Positions 35,030 through 43,745 of a DNA stretch of 64,000 nucleotides are shown one piece after another. This DNA comes from Olsenella uli DSM 7084 (GTDB lineage Bacteria > Actinomycetota > Coriobacteriia > Coriobacteriales > Atopobiaceae). Made by a program: the position numbers and the translations under genes. The stretch's first letter is position 1. Each line of letters begins with the position of its first letter. The stretch is taken from positions 1,845,186-1,909,185 of the forward strand of contig NC_014363.1 in assembly GCF_000143845.1 (NCBI RefSeq), given 5' to 3'. The notes beneath the pieces are model-generated. The model made no database searches, was not told the DNA's origin, and saw only the letters and a list, made by a program, of their open reading frames with translations.

Positions 35030-35833
35030 TCAACATGCCGCGTGACGGCGGAAGACTAGATAGGTGTTGAGATTGCCCGTACGGCCATCGGACGAGAAGC
35101 GCTCCCGGACGGTCGAGAGGTCCGACACGGCGTCCACGAGAGCCGTTATCCCGTCCGCATCGAAGCTGTGGCAGTAGCGCCAGACGTCGGGAAGCCCCTG
35201 CCATCCCACCAGATAGTCATCGGCGTCGAGATCGCTGGGGGCCAAGCCCAGCGACCCGAGGGCCTCGACGGTAGTTTCGCGCGCACGCCGCGCAAGCCTG
35301 GGGCTGTTCATGAACTGCCAGAGCGAAACGGCACAGGTTCCCCCGGGACGCGTCGCGCCGAGCAACGCCCGAAGGAGGGCAACCCGTGCCGCCCAGGTGG
35401 GCACATGGTGCATGAACCCAAAGCAGACCGTCAGATCCGCGGGGGCAGACGCGGGTGCAGGGAACGCCAGCGGGACACCATTGAGGAGTCGTTCCACCAG
35501 ATCGATTTGGGTGAAGTCAACCTTCCAGGGAAGCGGAGGGGCGCAGCGGCGGACAAGCGACGGACAACTGTCGACCGCGCAATAGGCGACCCGTGCCGGT
35601 ACGGGCGACGATGCCATCCTAGATGCAAGGTAGGTGCCAAAACGCAGGTTCCCGCAGGCCACGTCCAAGACGGAGAGCGTCGATGGCGTTGCGGTCACGG
35701 CAATGCCGGCAAGGGAGACCACCCTCCCCCACCCCGGCCATGGTGCCTGGCGCGTCTGGCAGAACGAGCTGGCCTGGGCTCGGTAGAACTCCGCGTTCAG
35801 GCTGTTCATGCGACGTGCGACGTCAGTGTTCAT
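35030..35833 (-). CDS. Trm9-like class I SAM methyltransferase (probable tRNA wobble-uridine modification)
   Basis: 267 residues. The N-terminus EFYRAQASSFCQTRQAPWPG matches the Trm9/ALKBH8 hallmark (FSxTRxxPWP). Motif I is VLDVACGNLRFG, and VCFGFMHHVPT follows. Near the C-terminus DDYLVGWQGL and WRYCHSFDADGITALVD match the Trm9 LVPW ... RYYHxF block. In eukaryotes Trm9 methylates cm5U34 to mcm5U34 in tRNA. Start ATG 35833 is chosen where homology begins. The divergent neighbour is Elp3, the enzyme that makes cm5U34. Function is inferred from motifs and this pairing. Confidence 0.72.
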   Translation of the reverse strand: MNTDVARRMNSLNAEFYRAQASSFCQTRQAPWPGWGRVVSLAGIAVTATPSTLSVLDVACGNLRFGTYLASRMASSPVPARVAYCAVDSCPSLVRRCAPPLPWKVDFTQIDLVERLLNGVPLAFPAPASAPADLTVCFGFMHHVPTWAARVALLRALLGATRPGGTCAVSLWQFMNSPRLARRARETTVEALGSLGLAPSDLDADDYLVGWQGLPDVWRYCHSFDADGITALVDAVSDLSTVRERFSSDGRTGNLNTYLVFRRHAAC

Positions 35834-36008
35834 GTAGCCTCGGCGCTTCGTGGTAGAGCCGCGCCCCCCTCCCCTCCAGGTGCTCGGCAGCGCGCAGTCG
35901 GTGTCGGCAGCGCACATGTGGTTGACGCTGACGGCACCCATGGCGCTACGATGCCAACAGTATGAACCGTCGACACGGCGGCGGGACCAGACGTGAGGGG
36001 GCATCACC

Positions 36009-36014
36009 TATAAT
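36009..36014 (+). promoter_or_regulatory. -10 box of elp3
   Basis: Perfect TATAAT 36 bp upstream of the elp3 start. The -35 position (about 35986) is not consensus. Confidence 0.45.
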
Positions 36015-36049
36015 TGCGCCCCACGGAGAGTCCCGTACGGAGAGGCCGC

Positions 36050-37972
36050 ATGGAAGACTTCCTGCTGGACATACTCGATCACCTGCGCTCGCTGCCACCG
36101 GAGCGGGCGGGCGATGCCTTGGCCCCGCTGGAGCTGGACGCCATCTGGCGCCGGCACAACCGTGGCGCGCGCGAAGGTGACAGGCGCCTCTCCAAGCGCT
36201 TCATCCTGCCCTTCTACCAGCGAACAAAGCAGCGGGACCCCATACGCTGGACCAGCTGGAACGTCGACGCCACGCTGGAGGAGCGCCTGGTGCGCACCAT
36301 TCGCATGAAGCCGCGCCGCACGGCCTCGGGCGTGGCCACCATCACGGTCATCACCAGGCCGCAGGCCTGCTCCAGCGACTGCCTGTACTGTCCCTGCGAC
36401 CTGCGCATGCCCAAGAGCTACCTGGCAGGGGAGCCTGCCTGCCAGCGTGCGGAGCACAACTTCTTCGACCCCTACCTGCAGGTGGCCTCACGCCTGCGCG
36501 CCCTCTCGCAGATGGGCCACTCCGTCGACAAGGTCGAGCTCATCATCCTGGGTGGCACTTGGAGCGACTACCCGCGCGCCTACCAGATCTGGTTCGTGCG
36601 CGAGCTGTTCCGTGCGCTCAACGACTGGCCCATTGCGGACGAGGCGCTACGCCGACGTTACGGCAGCTACCGAGAGCTGGGGCTCACGAACGACGCCACA
36701 CGGCTGGCAGCCTTCGTCGCACCTCAGCAGGCCCTGGTCGACCGGGGCGAGAAGAGCTACAACGACGCGCTGCGCGACCTCTACCGGGAAAGCCGCCCCC
36801 ACCGGGCTGCGGCCAAGCGCATGGGCGCGACCCTGGACGGGCTTGCGACGGAGCAGCTGCGCAACGAGTGCGCTTCCCACCGCGTCGTGGGCCTGGCGAT
36901 AGAGACGCGCCCGGACCTGATAACGCCTGCATCACTCACGCTGTTTCGGCAGTTGGGCTGCACCAAGATCCAGATGGGCATCCAGTCCACCCGCCAGGAG
37001 ACCCTGGACGCCAACGGACGCCGGACAAGCATCGAACAGGTCAGGCGGTCCTTCTCGCTCATTCGCCTCTTTGGCTTCAAGATACACGCCCACCTGATGG
37101 TGAACCTGCTGGGCTCCACACCGGAGTCCGACAAGGAGGACTTCCGCACCTTCGTGAGCGACCCCGGCTTCCTTCCCGACGAGATCAAGCTCTATCCCTG
37201 CGCGCTGGTCGCAGGCACGAGGCTGGTCCGTCTCTTCGAGCGGGGCGCATGGCGCCCCTACGACCGAGAGGAGCTTGTCGACGTGCTCGCGAGCGATGTG
37301 CTGGCCACGCCACCGTACGTCCGCATCTCGCGCATGATCCGCGACATCAGCGCGGGAGACATACTGGTGGGCAACAAGCACACCAACCTGCGCCAGATGG
37401 TCGAGGGTCAGATCCGGCGCGACGGGACGGCGAAGGGCGTACGCGAGGTTCGCTTCAGGGAGATCTCGCTGGACGCCGTCGACCTGGGCTCCCTGGCCCT
37501 GGACGACGTCACGTACCAGACCGCCGTCACGGACGAGCACTTCCTGCAGTGGGTCACGCCCGAGGGGCGCATCGCGGGCTTTTGTCGGCTGTCGCTGCCA
37601 CATTGGAGGGAGCTTGCTGCGAGCGACGCGACCGCAGCGGCAGGCGGCGCAACGTCGGTCGAGAGGGACGAGGCCGATGTTGATGGGGGTGCCGACGTGC
37701 AGGCCGAAGTGCGGGCCAGCGAGCTGCCAGTCGAGCCCGGCGAGGCCATGATCCGCGAGGTCCACGTATACGGCCAGGCCGCCCGCCTGGGAAAGGCGGA
37801 TGCTGCGGCCCAGCACCAGGGGTTGGGCCGCGCGCTCGTGGAACGCGCCTGCGGCATCGCCCGCAGCGCGGGGTACACACACGTCAACGTCATCAGCTCC
37901 GTGGGCACGCGCGCGTACTACCGGCGTCTGGGGTTTACGGACGTGGGGCTGTACCAGCGCAGGGGTCTATAG
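36050..37972 (+). CDS. Bacterial Elp3: radical-SAM/GNAT tRNA U34 carboxymethyl-synthesis enzyme
   Basis: 640 residues. The radical-SAM domain has CSSDCLYCP (about 115-123) and the family blocks FFDPYLQVASRLRALSQMGH then SVDKVELIILGGTWSDYP; the C-terminal acetyltransferase domain has QHQGLGRALVERACGIARSA and VISSVGTRAYYRRLGF. A loop of about 45 residues rich in Ala, Glu and Asp (about 525-570) interrupts the GNAT part. Elp3 homologues use acetyl-CoA and SAM to add the cm5 group to U34; bacterial and archaeal ones work without Elp1/2/4/5/6, none of which is here. Start ATG 36050 with AGAGG upstream; a TTG at 36014 overlaps the -10 box. Divergent from the Trm9-like gene. Confidence 0.9.
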   Translation: MEDFLLDILDHLRSLPPERAGDALAPLELDAIWRRHNRGAREGDRRLSKRFILPFYQRTKQRDPIRWTSWNVDATLEERLVRTIRMKPRRTASGVATITVITRPQACSSDCLYCPCDLRMPKSYLAGEPACQRAEHNFFDPYLQVASRLRALSQMGHSVDKVELIILGGTWSDYPRAYQIWFVRELFRALNDWPIADEALRRRYGSYRELGLTNDATRLAAFVAPQQALVDRGEKSYNDALRDLYRESRPHRAAAKRMGATLDGLATEQLRNECASHRVVGLAIETRPDLITPASLTLFRQLGCTKIQMGIQSTRQETLDANGRRTSIEQVRRSFSLIRLFGFKIHAHLMVNLLGSTPESDKEDFRTFVSDPGFLPDEIKLYPCALVAGTRLVRLFERGAWRPYDREELVDVLASDVLATPPYVRISRMIRDISAGDILVGNKHTNLRQMVEGQIRRDGTAKGVREVRFREISLDAVDLGSLALDDVTYQTAVTDEHFLQWVTPEGRIAGFCRLSLPHWRELAASDATAAAGGATSVERDEADVDGGADVQAEVRASELPVEPGEAMIREVHVYGQAARLGKADAAAQHQGLGRALVERACGIARSAGYTHVNVISSVGTRAYYRRLGFTDVGLYQRRGL

Positions 37973-37992
37973 GGCGTCGAGAGGCGCTCGGT

Positions 37993-38462
37993 GGATACCG
38001 GTCTACGATCAGCTCACTGATCGGACTCGCGGCGGGGACGCCGATAGGAGTCTGCCGCTTCTCCCTGCAGGGGCGACTCGCGAGGCGTCGCACGTCCGTT
38101 GGCCTGATGGTTGCAGGCCCCTCTCTCACTGCGCCATCATTCGTGCAGTTGTCCAGCATGGGCATGTTTGCTGGCACGATCGCATCCACCAGTGTGGGCA
38201 TGTTCGCGATACCGGCCGGTCCTGCACTCGCGTTGGGCTCGACGCTTTTCGCCACGGGAGCGTCACTGCGGCTGGAGGAATGACCGGCACCCTGGCTCAG
38301 CGTCATGGGCTATCCGATCGAGAAAAGCTGGTATTGAGGGAGATGCTGGATGGATCCGCTGTGAGGGGAACGGGCAAATCCCTTGGCCTTTCGATGGGAA
38401 CCATCGGCACATACCGATCAAGAATCTATAAGAGGCTCGGGTCAGAAGTGCCAGCGGCGCGA
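37993..38462 (+). pseudogene. LuxR-type membrane regulator, broken (fragment A)
   Basis: A hydrophobic segment (TISSLIGLAAGTPIGVCRFS ... TAPSFVQLSS, then IPAGPALALGSTLFATGASL) ends at a stop overlapping an ATG at 38281. Continuing in another frame is a LuxR helix-turn-helix (GLSDREKLVLREMLDG, then LGLSMGTIGTYRSRIYKRLG). After GLG the frame shifts again at the GGG run 38439-38441; the expected VRSASGAIALAKTA follows in the next frame. The N-terminal membrane part is missing. This looks like a decayed Coriobacteria-type multi-spanning LuxR regulator. Confidence 0.6.
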
Positions 38463-39141
38463 TTGCGCTTGCAAAGACAGCCATTCAGGAAGACGAGCAT
38501 GTCGCAGCAGGTGGGCAAACGAGTGCCGAGAGAAACCTCAGTAGCAGACGGCCCCTTGCCCGTAAAGCCCTCCTTGCCATTTCAATCATCGTCCTTCTCC
38601 TTTCCTCGCTGCCCCTCGACGCCGTAGCATGGCTGCAAAGGGATGTGGGGTGGCGCGGAATGGCTTTCACTGCTCGCGCAACTGGTTGTATTCGGATTGG
38701 CTGAGAGCGGGTTAGCCTTCCTCGGCATCTGGGGATGGCTTGTCTTTCTTGTCTTGGGTTTGGGCGCAGCCCACGTTCTCGCACCAAGGCATGTCAGCCG
38801 TATCCGACGCCTTCCCTTCGCGGCAAGCGCCATCATGTTCTCCATAGCAGGCTTCCTGATAGCGTTGTGCACAGGGACAGTGGCCGTCGAGGCCGCTATT
38901 GCGGACTCCCACACCTTCGTCTCCGTTGCTTTGGCGCTATTCTCTGCCGTGCCGCTGATATGCCTCATCATGACGCGAGAGTCTGACGCCATCCCATTGG
39001 AAAGGCTCTGCGCCGGAGAAAATGTCGCCACCATTGCCGACGGGCTTTGTTTGGCCCGCAGCACAGTGGCGACGTACAGGAAGAGCGTCTACCGAAAGGC
39101 TGGCGTGCACTCTCAGTGCGGGCTCGTCACTCTTGTCGGAA
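38463..39141 (+). pseudogene. LuxR-type membrane regulator, broken (fragment B)
   Basis: Continues from fragment A: a linker, then hydrophobic helices (LLAISIIVLLLSSLPLDAVA; after a frameshift near 38643-38646 EWLSLLAQLVVFGLAESGLA, then FAASAIMFSIAGFLIAL, then FVSVALALFSAVPLICLIM) and a second LuxR HTH (ERLCAGENVATIADGLCLAR, then STVATYRKSVYRKAG). It runs into the GAAGTGAGTAC repeat, which provides its apparent end. Whether A and B were one protein with two HTH domains or two genes is unclear. Confidence 0.55.
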
Positions 39142-39162
39142 GTGAGCGAAGTGAGCGCTTGT

Positions 39163-39292
39163 CGGAAGTGAGTACTTTTTCGGCCTTTCCAGGGACACTT
39201 CGCATCCATCAGACGCATATCTCCGAGATCTCCGCAGGTACAGGAGTTGCCAAAATTATCCGAAGTGAGTACCGGTGCACACTTCGGATAAT
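39163..39292. repeat. GAAGTGAGTAC repeat family, copy B
   Basis: Starts CGGAAGTGAGTACTTTTT, contains ATCTCCGCAGGTA (39228-39240), and ends in a perfect 13-bp hairpin ATTATCCGAAGTG / CACTTCGGATAAT (39255-39292, 12-nt loop). Same blocks and spacing as copy A at 10951. Preceded by a short AGTGAGCG tandem (39140-39158). The downstream stretch 39293-39459 is GC-rich with CCCGGGGCCCGCCGC-like tandem repeats and no gene. Confidence 0.75.
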
Positions 39293-39459
39293 CACGACGC
39301 GCCCGGGGCCCGCCGCACGCGGGGCCCGCCGCGCCCCCACGACGCGCCCGGGGCCCGCCGCGCCCCCACGGCACACGCGAGGCCCACCACACGAGCAACC
39401 TGCCTCGCGCATGCGCCCATGCGCTTGCCCATCCGCTGCCATGGGCGCTCCGCCGACCC

Positions 39460-41340
39460 CTATGCAAACTGGCTCTGGTAGAGCTCCGCGTAGGCGCCAC
39501 CCCGGGCCATAAGCTCCTCGTGCGTGCCCTGCTCGATGATGGTGCCGTGATCCATGACCAGGATCAGGTCGGCATCCACGATCGTCGAGAGGCGATGGGC
39601 GATCACGAAGCTCGTACGGTTCTCCATGATGGCCTCCATCGCGCGGGTGATGTACTGCTCCGTGCGCGTGTCGACGCTCGAGGTGGCCTCGTCCAGGATG
39701 AGCATCGCGGGGTCCGTCAGCATGGCGCGGGCGATGGTCAGCAGCTGGCGCTGGCCCTGGCTCAGGCCCTCCGCATCATCGGAGAGCATCGTGTCGTAGC
39801 CTTGTGGCAACGTGCGCACAAAGAAGTCGACGCGCGCGGCACGCGCGGCAGCCTCCACCTCCTCACGGGTGGCCCCGGGCTTGCCATAAGCGATGTTCTC
39901 GGCGATCGTGCCCTCGAACAGCCAGGCGTCCTGCAGCACCATGCCAAACTCGCGACGCAGGTCGGCACGGGTCATGGCGCGCGTGTCCACGCCGTCGAGC
40001 GTGATTCTCCCGCCATTGGTCTCGTAGAAGCGCATGAGCAGATTGATGAGGGTCGTCTTGCCTGCGCCCGTGGCGCCGACGACGGCCACCTTCTGCCCCG
40101 GCTCCGCCACGAGGCTCACGTCACGCATGAGCGGCTTGTCCGGAGAGTAGCCAAAGCGCACGTGCTCGAACGCGACACGGCCACGCACGGGCCCCGCCAG
40201 CACAACGGGCAGCTGGGGATCGGGCTCCACCTCGTCCTCGTCGAGCAGGGAAAACACGCGCTCAGCCGCAGCGAGGGCTCCCTGCAGCATGTTGACCGTG
40301 AGCGACAGTTGCGTGAGCGGCTCGGACGCCTGCGTGATGTACTGGAAGAACGCCTGGAAGCGTCCCACGCTCAGGCGGCCCACGATCAGCATGCCGCCGG
40401 CCAGCAAGGCGATGCACACCTGGGAAAGTCGGACCAGAAACCGAATCGCGGGCGCGATGGCGTTGGTCAGGAAGTCTGCCCACGCACTCGCGCGGGCCAG
40501 ATCCCGTGCCACGGAGCTGATGGAGTCCAGGCTCGCGTCCTCACGGCCGAAGGCCTTGATGATCGCACGCCCCGTGTAGGCCTCCTCGACCTTGCCCGTC
40601 AGATCGCCCAAGATGGCCTGGCGGCGGCCATAGGCGTCAAGCGTCTTGCCGGCGGCGACCTTGGTCAGCGCGAACGAGAGCGCCATGAACGTGCAGAACA
40701 GTCCCGTCAGCACAAGGTCGAAGGTCGCCATCATGATGACGGCGCCGACGAGCGTGGCGAAGCTGATGATGAGCTGCAGCAAGCCGCGCTGCAGGACCTC
40801 GGAGATCTTGTCAAGGTCGTTCGTGGCGCGACTGATGGTGTCGCCCGGCTGATGGGCATCGTAGTACGAGAGGGGTAGGCGCCCGGCCTTCTCGCCTATG
40901 CGCTTGCGCAGGTCCAAGTTCAGACGTTCGGCGAAGCTCGACATGACCAGCGACTGGATGCTGTAGAACAGCCAGGCCGCGGTCCAGACGCCCAGAAGGC
41001 CCAGGATCTGCAGGCCGCCACTGTCCCAGCCGACCGAAAACTCCCGCCCCGCGGCGAACGACTCCTGGATGCAGACCCACAGGAAGTCGAGCAGGTATGC
41101 GCTGTATGCAGGTGCCGCGAGGCTGCAGGCCACATAGAGCACGGCGCTCGCGGCCGCAACGACGAGACGCCAGCGCTCACCCGTTGCCGCCCGCCACAGG
41201 CGAACCGCAGTGCGCAGCGCGTCCGCAGGGACCTCGGATTCCCCGTCCCCCACTGGCCTCCCCACGGGCCCGAGGCCCTCGGTCGGCTCGGGCCCCTCGG
41301 TCGGCTCGACGGCCCCCTCGTCGCTACGCACGTGCGCCAC
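39460..41340 (-). CDS. ABC exporter half-transporter (canonical ATPase partner)
   Basis: 626 residues, type IV exporter layout: about 45 residues of Pro/Glu/Gly-rich leader, six membrane helices (about 60-330) and an ATPase domain with VVGATGAGKTTL (Walker A), LSQGQRQLL (signature, LSQGQ for LSGGQ) and LILDEATSSVD (Walker B, catalytic Glu present). GTG start at 41340, overlapping the end of the upstream gene by 17 nt. It pairs with that gene's product as a heterodimer. Substrate unknown; MarR-linked pairs often export drugs or toxic compounds. Last gene of the marR operon. Confidence 0.88.
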   Translation of the reverse strand: MAHVRSDEGAVEPTEGPEPTEGLGPVGRPVGDGESEVPADALRTAVRLWRAATGERWRLVVAAASAVLYVACSLAAPAYSAYLLDFLWVCIQESFAAGREFSVGWDSGGLQILGLLGVWTAAWLFYSIQSLVMSSFAERLNLDLRKRIGEKAGRLPLSYYDAHQPGDTISRATNDLDKISEVLQRGLLQLIISFATLVGAVIMMATFDLVLTGLFCTFMALSFALTKVAAGKTLDAYGRRQAILGDLTGKVEEAYTGRAIIKAFGREDASLDSISSVARDLARASAWADFLTNAIAPAIRFLVRLSQVCIALLAGGMLIVGRLSVGRFQAFFQYITQASEPLTQLSLTVNMLQGALAAAERVFSLLDEDEVEPDPQLPVVLAGPVRGRVAFEHVRFGYSPDKPLMRDVSLVAEPGQKVAVVGATGAGKTTLINLLMRFYETNGGRITLDGVDTRAMTRADLRREFGMVLQDAWLFEGTIAENIAYGKPGATREEVEAAARAARVDFFVRTLPQGYDTMLSDDAEGLSQGQRQLLTIARAMLTDPAMLILDEATSSVDTRTEQYITRAMEAIMENRTSFVIAHRLSTIVDADLILVMDHGTIIEQGTHEELMARGGAYAELYQSQFA

Positions 41341-43186
41341 CCCCCTTCACCTGGGACTCGTAGATGTCCCGATAGGTGGGACAGTCATCCAGCAGCTCGG
41401 CGTGGTCCCCCAGGCCAACGATGCGCCCCTCCTTGAGGACGACGATCTGCGCCGCATCCCGGATGGTGCTCACGCGCTGTGCGATTATCAGCACGGCCGC
41501 ATCTGCGAGCTCCCCTGCGAGCGCATGGCGCAGGGCCGCATCGGTCTTGTAGTCAAGCGCGGAGAACGAGTCGTCGAACACGTAGAGGTCCGCCCGTCGC
41601 ACGAGGGCCCGAGCGATGGCCAGGCGTTGGCGCTGGCCACCCGAGAAGTTCGAGCCCCCCTGCGCCACGCGAGTCCCCAGCCCCTCGGGCAGCTCGCGGA
41701 CGAAGGTGGCCTGGGCCACGTCGAGTGCGCGCCAAAGCCCCTCGTCGGTTGCGCCCGGAGCGCCGTCGCGCAGGTTGGAAGCGATGGTCCCTGAGAAGAG
41801 CCAGGCCTTCTGGGGCACGTAGGCTATGTGCGAGCGCAGGTCTTCCTGGGTGAGGTCGCGCAGGTCGACCCCCCCGAAGGCAAGCGTGCCGTCCGTCACG
41901 TCGTGGAAGCGCAGCAAGAGCCTTGCGACGGTGGACTTGCCCGACCCGGTGTTGCCGACGATGGCGCAGGTCTCGCCGCGCCGCAGGTCGAAGTTGAGGT
42001 CATGCAGGGTGTCTTCGTCGGCGGCGGCAAAGCGGAGGCTCACGTGGTCGAAGCGCACGACGGGTCCGGCGGGGATGTCGTGCGCGGGATCGGGGGCCGA
42101 CCCGGCGGTGGCCGCGGGGCTGACGGGGCTGCCGTCGGTCGCGGTCCCGGCAGGGGGCAGGCGGACGGGGGCCTCGGGGTCCGCGATGGCCACCTGGGTG
42201 CCGAGGACTTCGGCGGCACGCGTGAGACAGGCCAGCGCACGCGGAACCTGGAGCATAGCGAACTGGGCCATCATCATGAAGAACATCAGGAGCATGGCGT
42301 ACTCGATCAGCGCCGAGATGGAGCCTATCTGCATGGCGTGGACTCCCACGCGATCCGCCCCCAGCCACATAAGTAGCACCTCCACGATATTCATGAGGAA
42401 GAACGTGGAGCAGTCGGCGATGGAGAAGATCATGTTCACCCTGATGGCGTTCCTGGCATAGTCCTCGAAGGTGTCTTCGAGCCGCCTGCGCTCCTGGGCC
42501 TCCTTGCCAAAGGCGCGGATCACTCGGACGCCGGTGATGGTCTCGCGCAGGCGGGCGTTCATGCGATCGATGAACTCCTGCAGCCTGAGGAAGATGGGCG
42601 CCGACAGCGCGACGGCCACGGCCGAGATCACCGTAAGGACGAGCGAGAGCGCGACGAGCACCTGGCCCATGAGGGGATCGATCCCCCAGGCCAACACCAC
42701 GGAGACCACGCAGATCACGGGCACGGGGAACATCATCGTGAAGCACATCAGGAGCGTCTGCTGTACCACGTTGGCGTCTGACAGGGTGCGGGTGATCATG
42801 GAGCCCGTGCCAAAACGGACGAAATCCGCACCCGAAAGCGCAAGCGACTTCTCGTACACGGCAATGCGCAGGTCACGACCAATGTCGGCGGCAAGCTGCG
42901 ACGCAAGGTAGTACGAGACGATGCAGCCGCCCGAACCTACGACGGAGGCGGCCAGCATGCGCAGGGCATGAGGTGCGACCTGAGACGCATCGCCCGTCGC
43001 CATGGCGACGTTGATGAGCGCGGAGAGCTCCGTGGGGACGTAGAGCATGCCCACGACGTCACAGAGCAGCATGGCGGCCGTGAGGAGGGTCCGACCACCG
43101 TATGGCGCAATGAGGCTGGCGAGGAGGCCGAATGCCGTACGCTTGCTGTATTCGCGCCCAGCGCGAGAGTCCCGCGCGGGCATCAC
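41324..43186 (-). CDS. ABC exporter half-transporter (degenerate-site partner)
   Basis: 620 residues: six membrane helices, then an ATPase domain with VGNTGSGKSTV, FSGGQRQRL and a Walker B of LYVFDDSFSALD. The residue after Walker B is Asp where the catalytic Glu is usual, as in the degenerate site of heterodimeric exporters (TM287/288-like). The linker near 340-375 is rich in Pro and Ala. Overlaps marR by 4 nt (ATGA) and the next gene by 17 nt, so the three are coupled. Confidence 0.88.
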   Translation of the reverse strand: MMPARDSRAGREYSKRTAFGLLASLIAPYGGRTLLTAAMLLCDVVGMLYVPTELSALINVAMATGDASQVAPHALRMLAASVVGSGGCIVSYYLASQLAADIGRDLRIAVYEKSLALSGADFVRFGTGSMITRTLSDANVVQQTLLMCFTMMFPVPVICVVSVVLAWGIDPLMGQVLVALSLVLTVISAVAVALSAPIFLRLQEFIDRMNARLRETITGVRVIRAFGKEAQERRRLEDTFEDYARNAIRVNMIFSIADCSTFFLMNIVEVLLMWLGADRVGVHAMQIGSISALIEYAMLLMFFMMMAQFAMLQVPRALACLTRAAEVLGTQVAIADPEAPVRLPPAGTATDGSPVSPAATAGSAPDPAHDIPAGPVVRFDHVSLRFAAADEDTLHDLNFDLRRGETCAIVGNTGSGKSTVARLLLRFHDVTDGTLAFGGVDLRDLTQEDLRSHIAYVPQKAWLFSGTIASNLRDGAPGATDEGLWRALDVAQATFVRELPEGLGTRVAQGGSNFSGGQRQRLAIARALVRRADLYVFDDSFSALDYKTDAALRHALAGELADAAVLIIAQRVSTIRDAAQIVVLKEGRIVGLGDHAELLDDCPTYRDIYESQVKGGGARA

Positions 43187-43659
43187 GCCCCATCCCCCTC
43201 GGAACGTGCGAGCGCCGAGAGCTCGGCGTCGATCGCATCGGTGTAGGCGCGGACGATGCGGACGAACGCGCGCCGGTCCGCAGGCGAGAGCGAGTCGAAG
43301 GCGCGCCGTTCCGCCTCGATGGCAGGATCTATGCTCTTGCGGCAGAAGTCCTGGCCGGCGGGCGTCAGCACAATGACCTTGCTGCGGCGGCTGCCCTCCT
43401 CGAAGGAAAGCGACACCAACCCGCGCGCCTCGAGGGCCTTGGTGGCGGAGTTCACCGTCTGCCGCGAGTACGAGTAGTCCTCGGCCACCTCGTGCTGGGT
43501 GACGCGGCCACCACGGGCTGCGGCGGAGACCAGCAGCCAGAAGGCGCTGTCAGACAGCCCGCAACCATGTGCGAAGCGGTAGTAGAGGCGGTCGGTCTCC
43601 TTGTAGATGATGTCGATGTCGCGCGCTGTGGGCAGCCGCTCGCTGGGCGCAGGTGACAC
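43183..43659 (-). CDS. MarR-family transcriptional regulator
   Basis: 158 residues with a winged helix (GGRVTQHEVAEDYSYSRQTV, NSATKALEARGLVSLSFEEG, then SRRSKVIVLTPAGQ). GTG start at 43659 (MSPAPSERLPTARDIDIIYK): AAGGGGAGG lies at the right distance, and an ATG at 43728 would sit inside the operator and promoter. Likely represses itself and the ABC pair through the palindrome at 43713-43726; a ligand, perhaps the exported compound, would relieve it. Confidence 0.85.
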   Translation of the reverse strand: MSPAPSERLPTARDIDIIYKETDRLYYRFAHGCGLSDSAFWLLVSAAARGGRVTQHEVAEDYSYSRQTVNSATKALEARGLVSLSFEEGSRRSKVIVLTPAGQDFCRKSIDPAIEAERRAFDSLSPADRRAFVRIVRAYTDAIDAELSALARSEGDGA

Positions 43660-43706
43660 GCTCCCCTCCCCTTGTACGTGGTCCGAGCCCGGATGATCAG
43701 CGGGTG

Positions 43707-43735
43707 ATAATAGTCCGAGTTCGGACATATGTCAA
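43707..43735 (-). promoter_or_regulatory. Promoter and operator of the marR-ABC operon
   Basis: On the minus strand TTGACA (43735-43730), a 17-bp spacer and TATTAT (43712-43707). The spacer contains a perfect palindrome GTCCGAACTCGGAC (43713-43726). A repressor bound there would block polymerase directly, so this is the likely MarR site. Confidence 0.8.
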
Positions 43736-43745
43736 GGGAAGCCAG

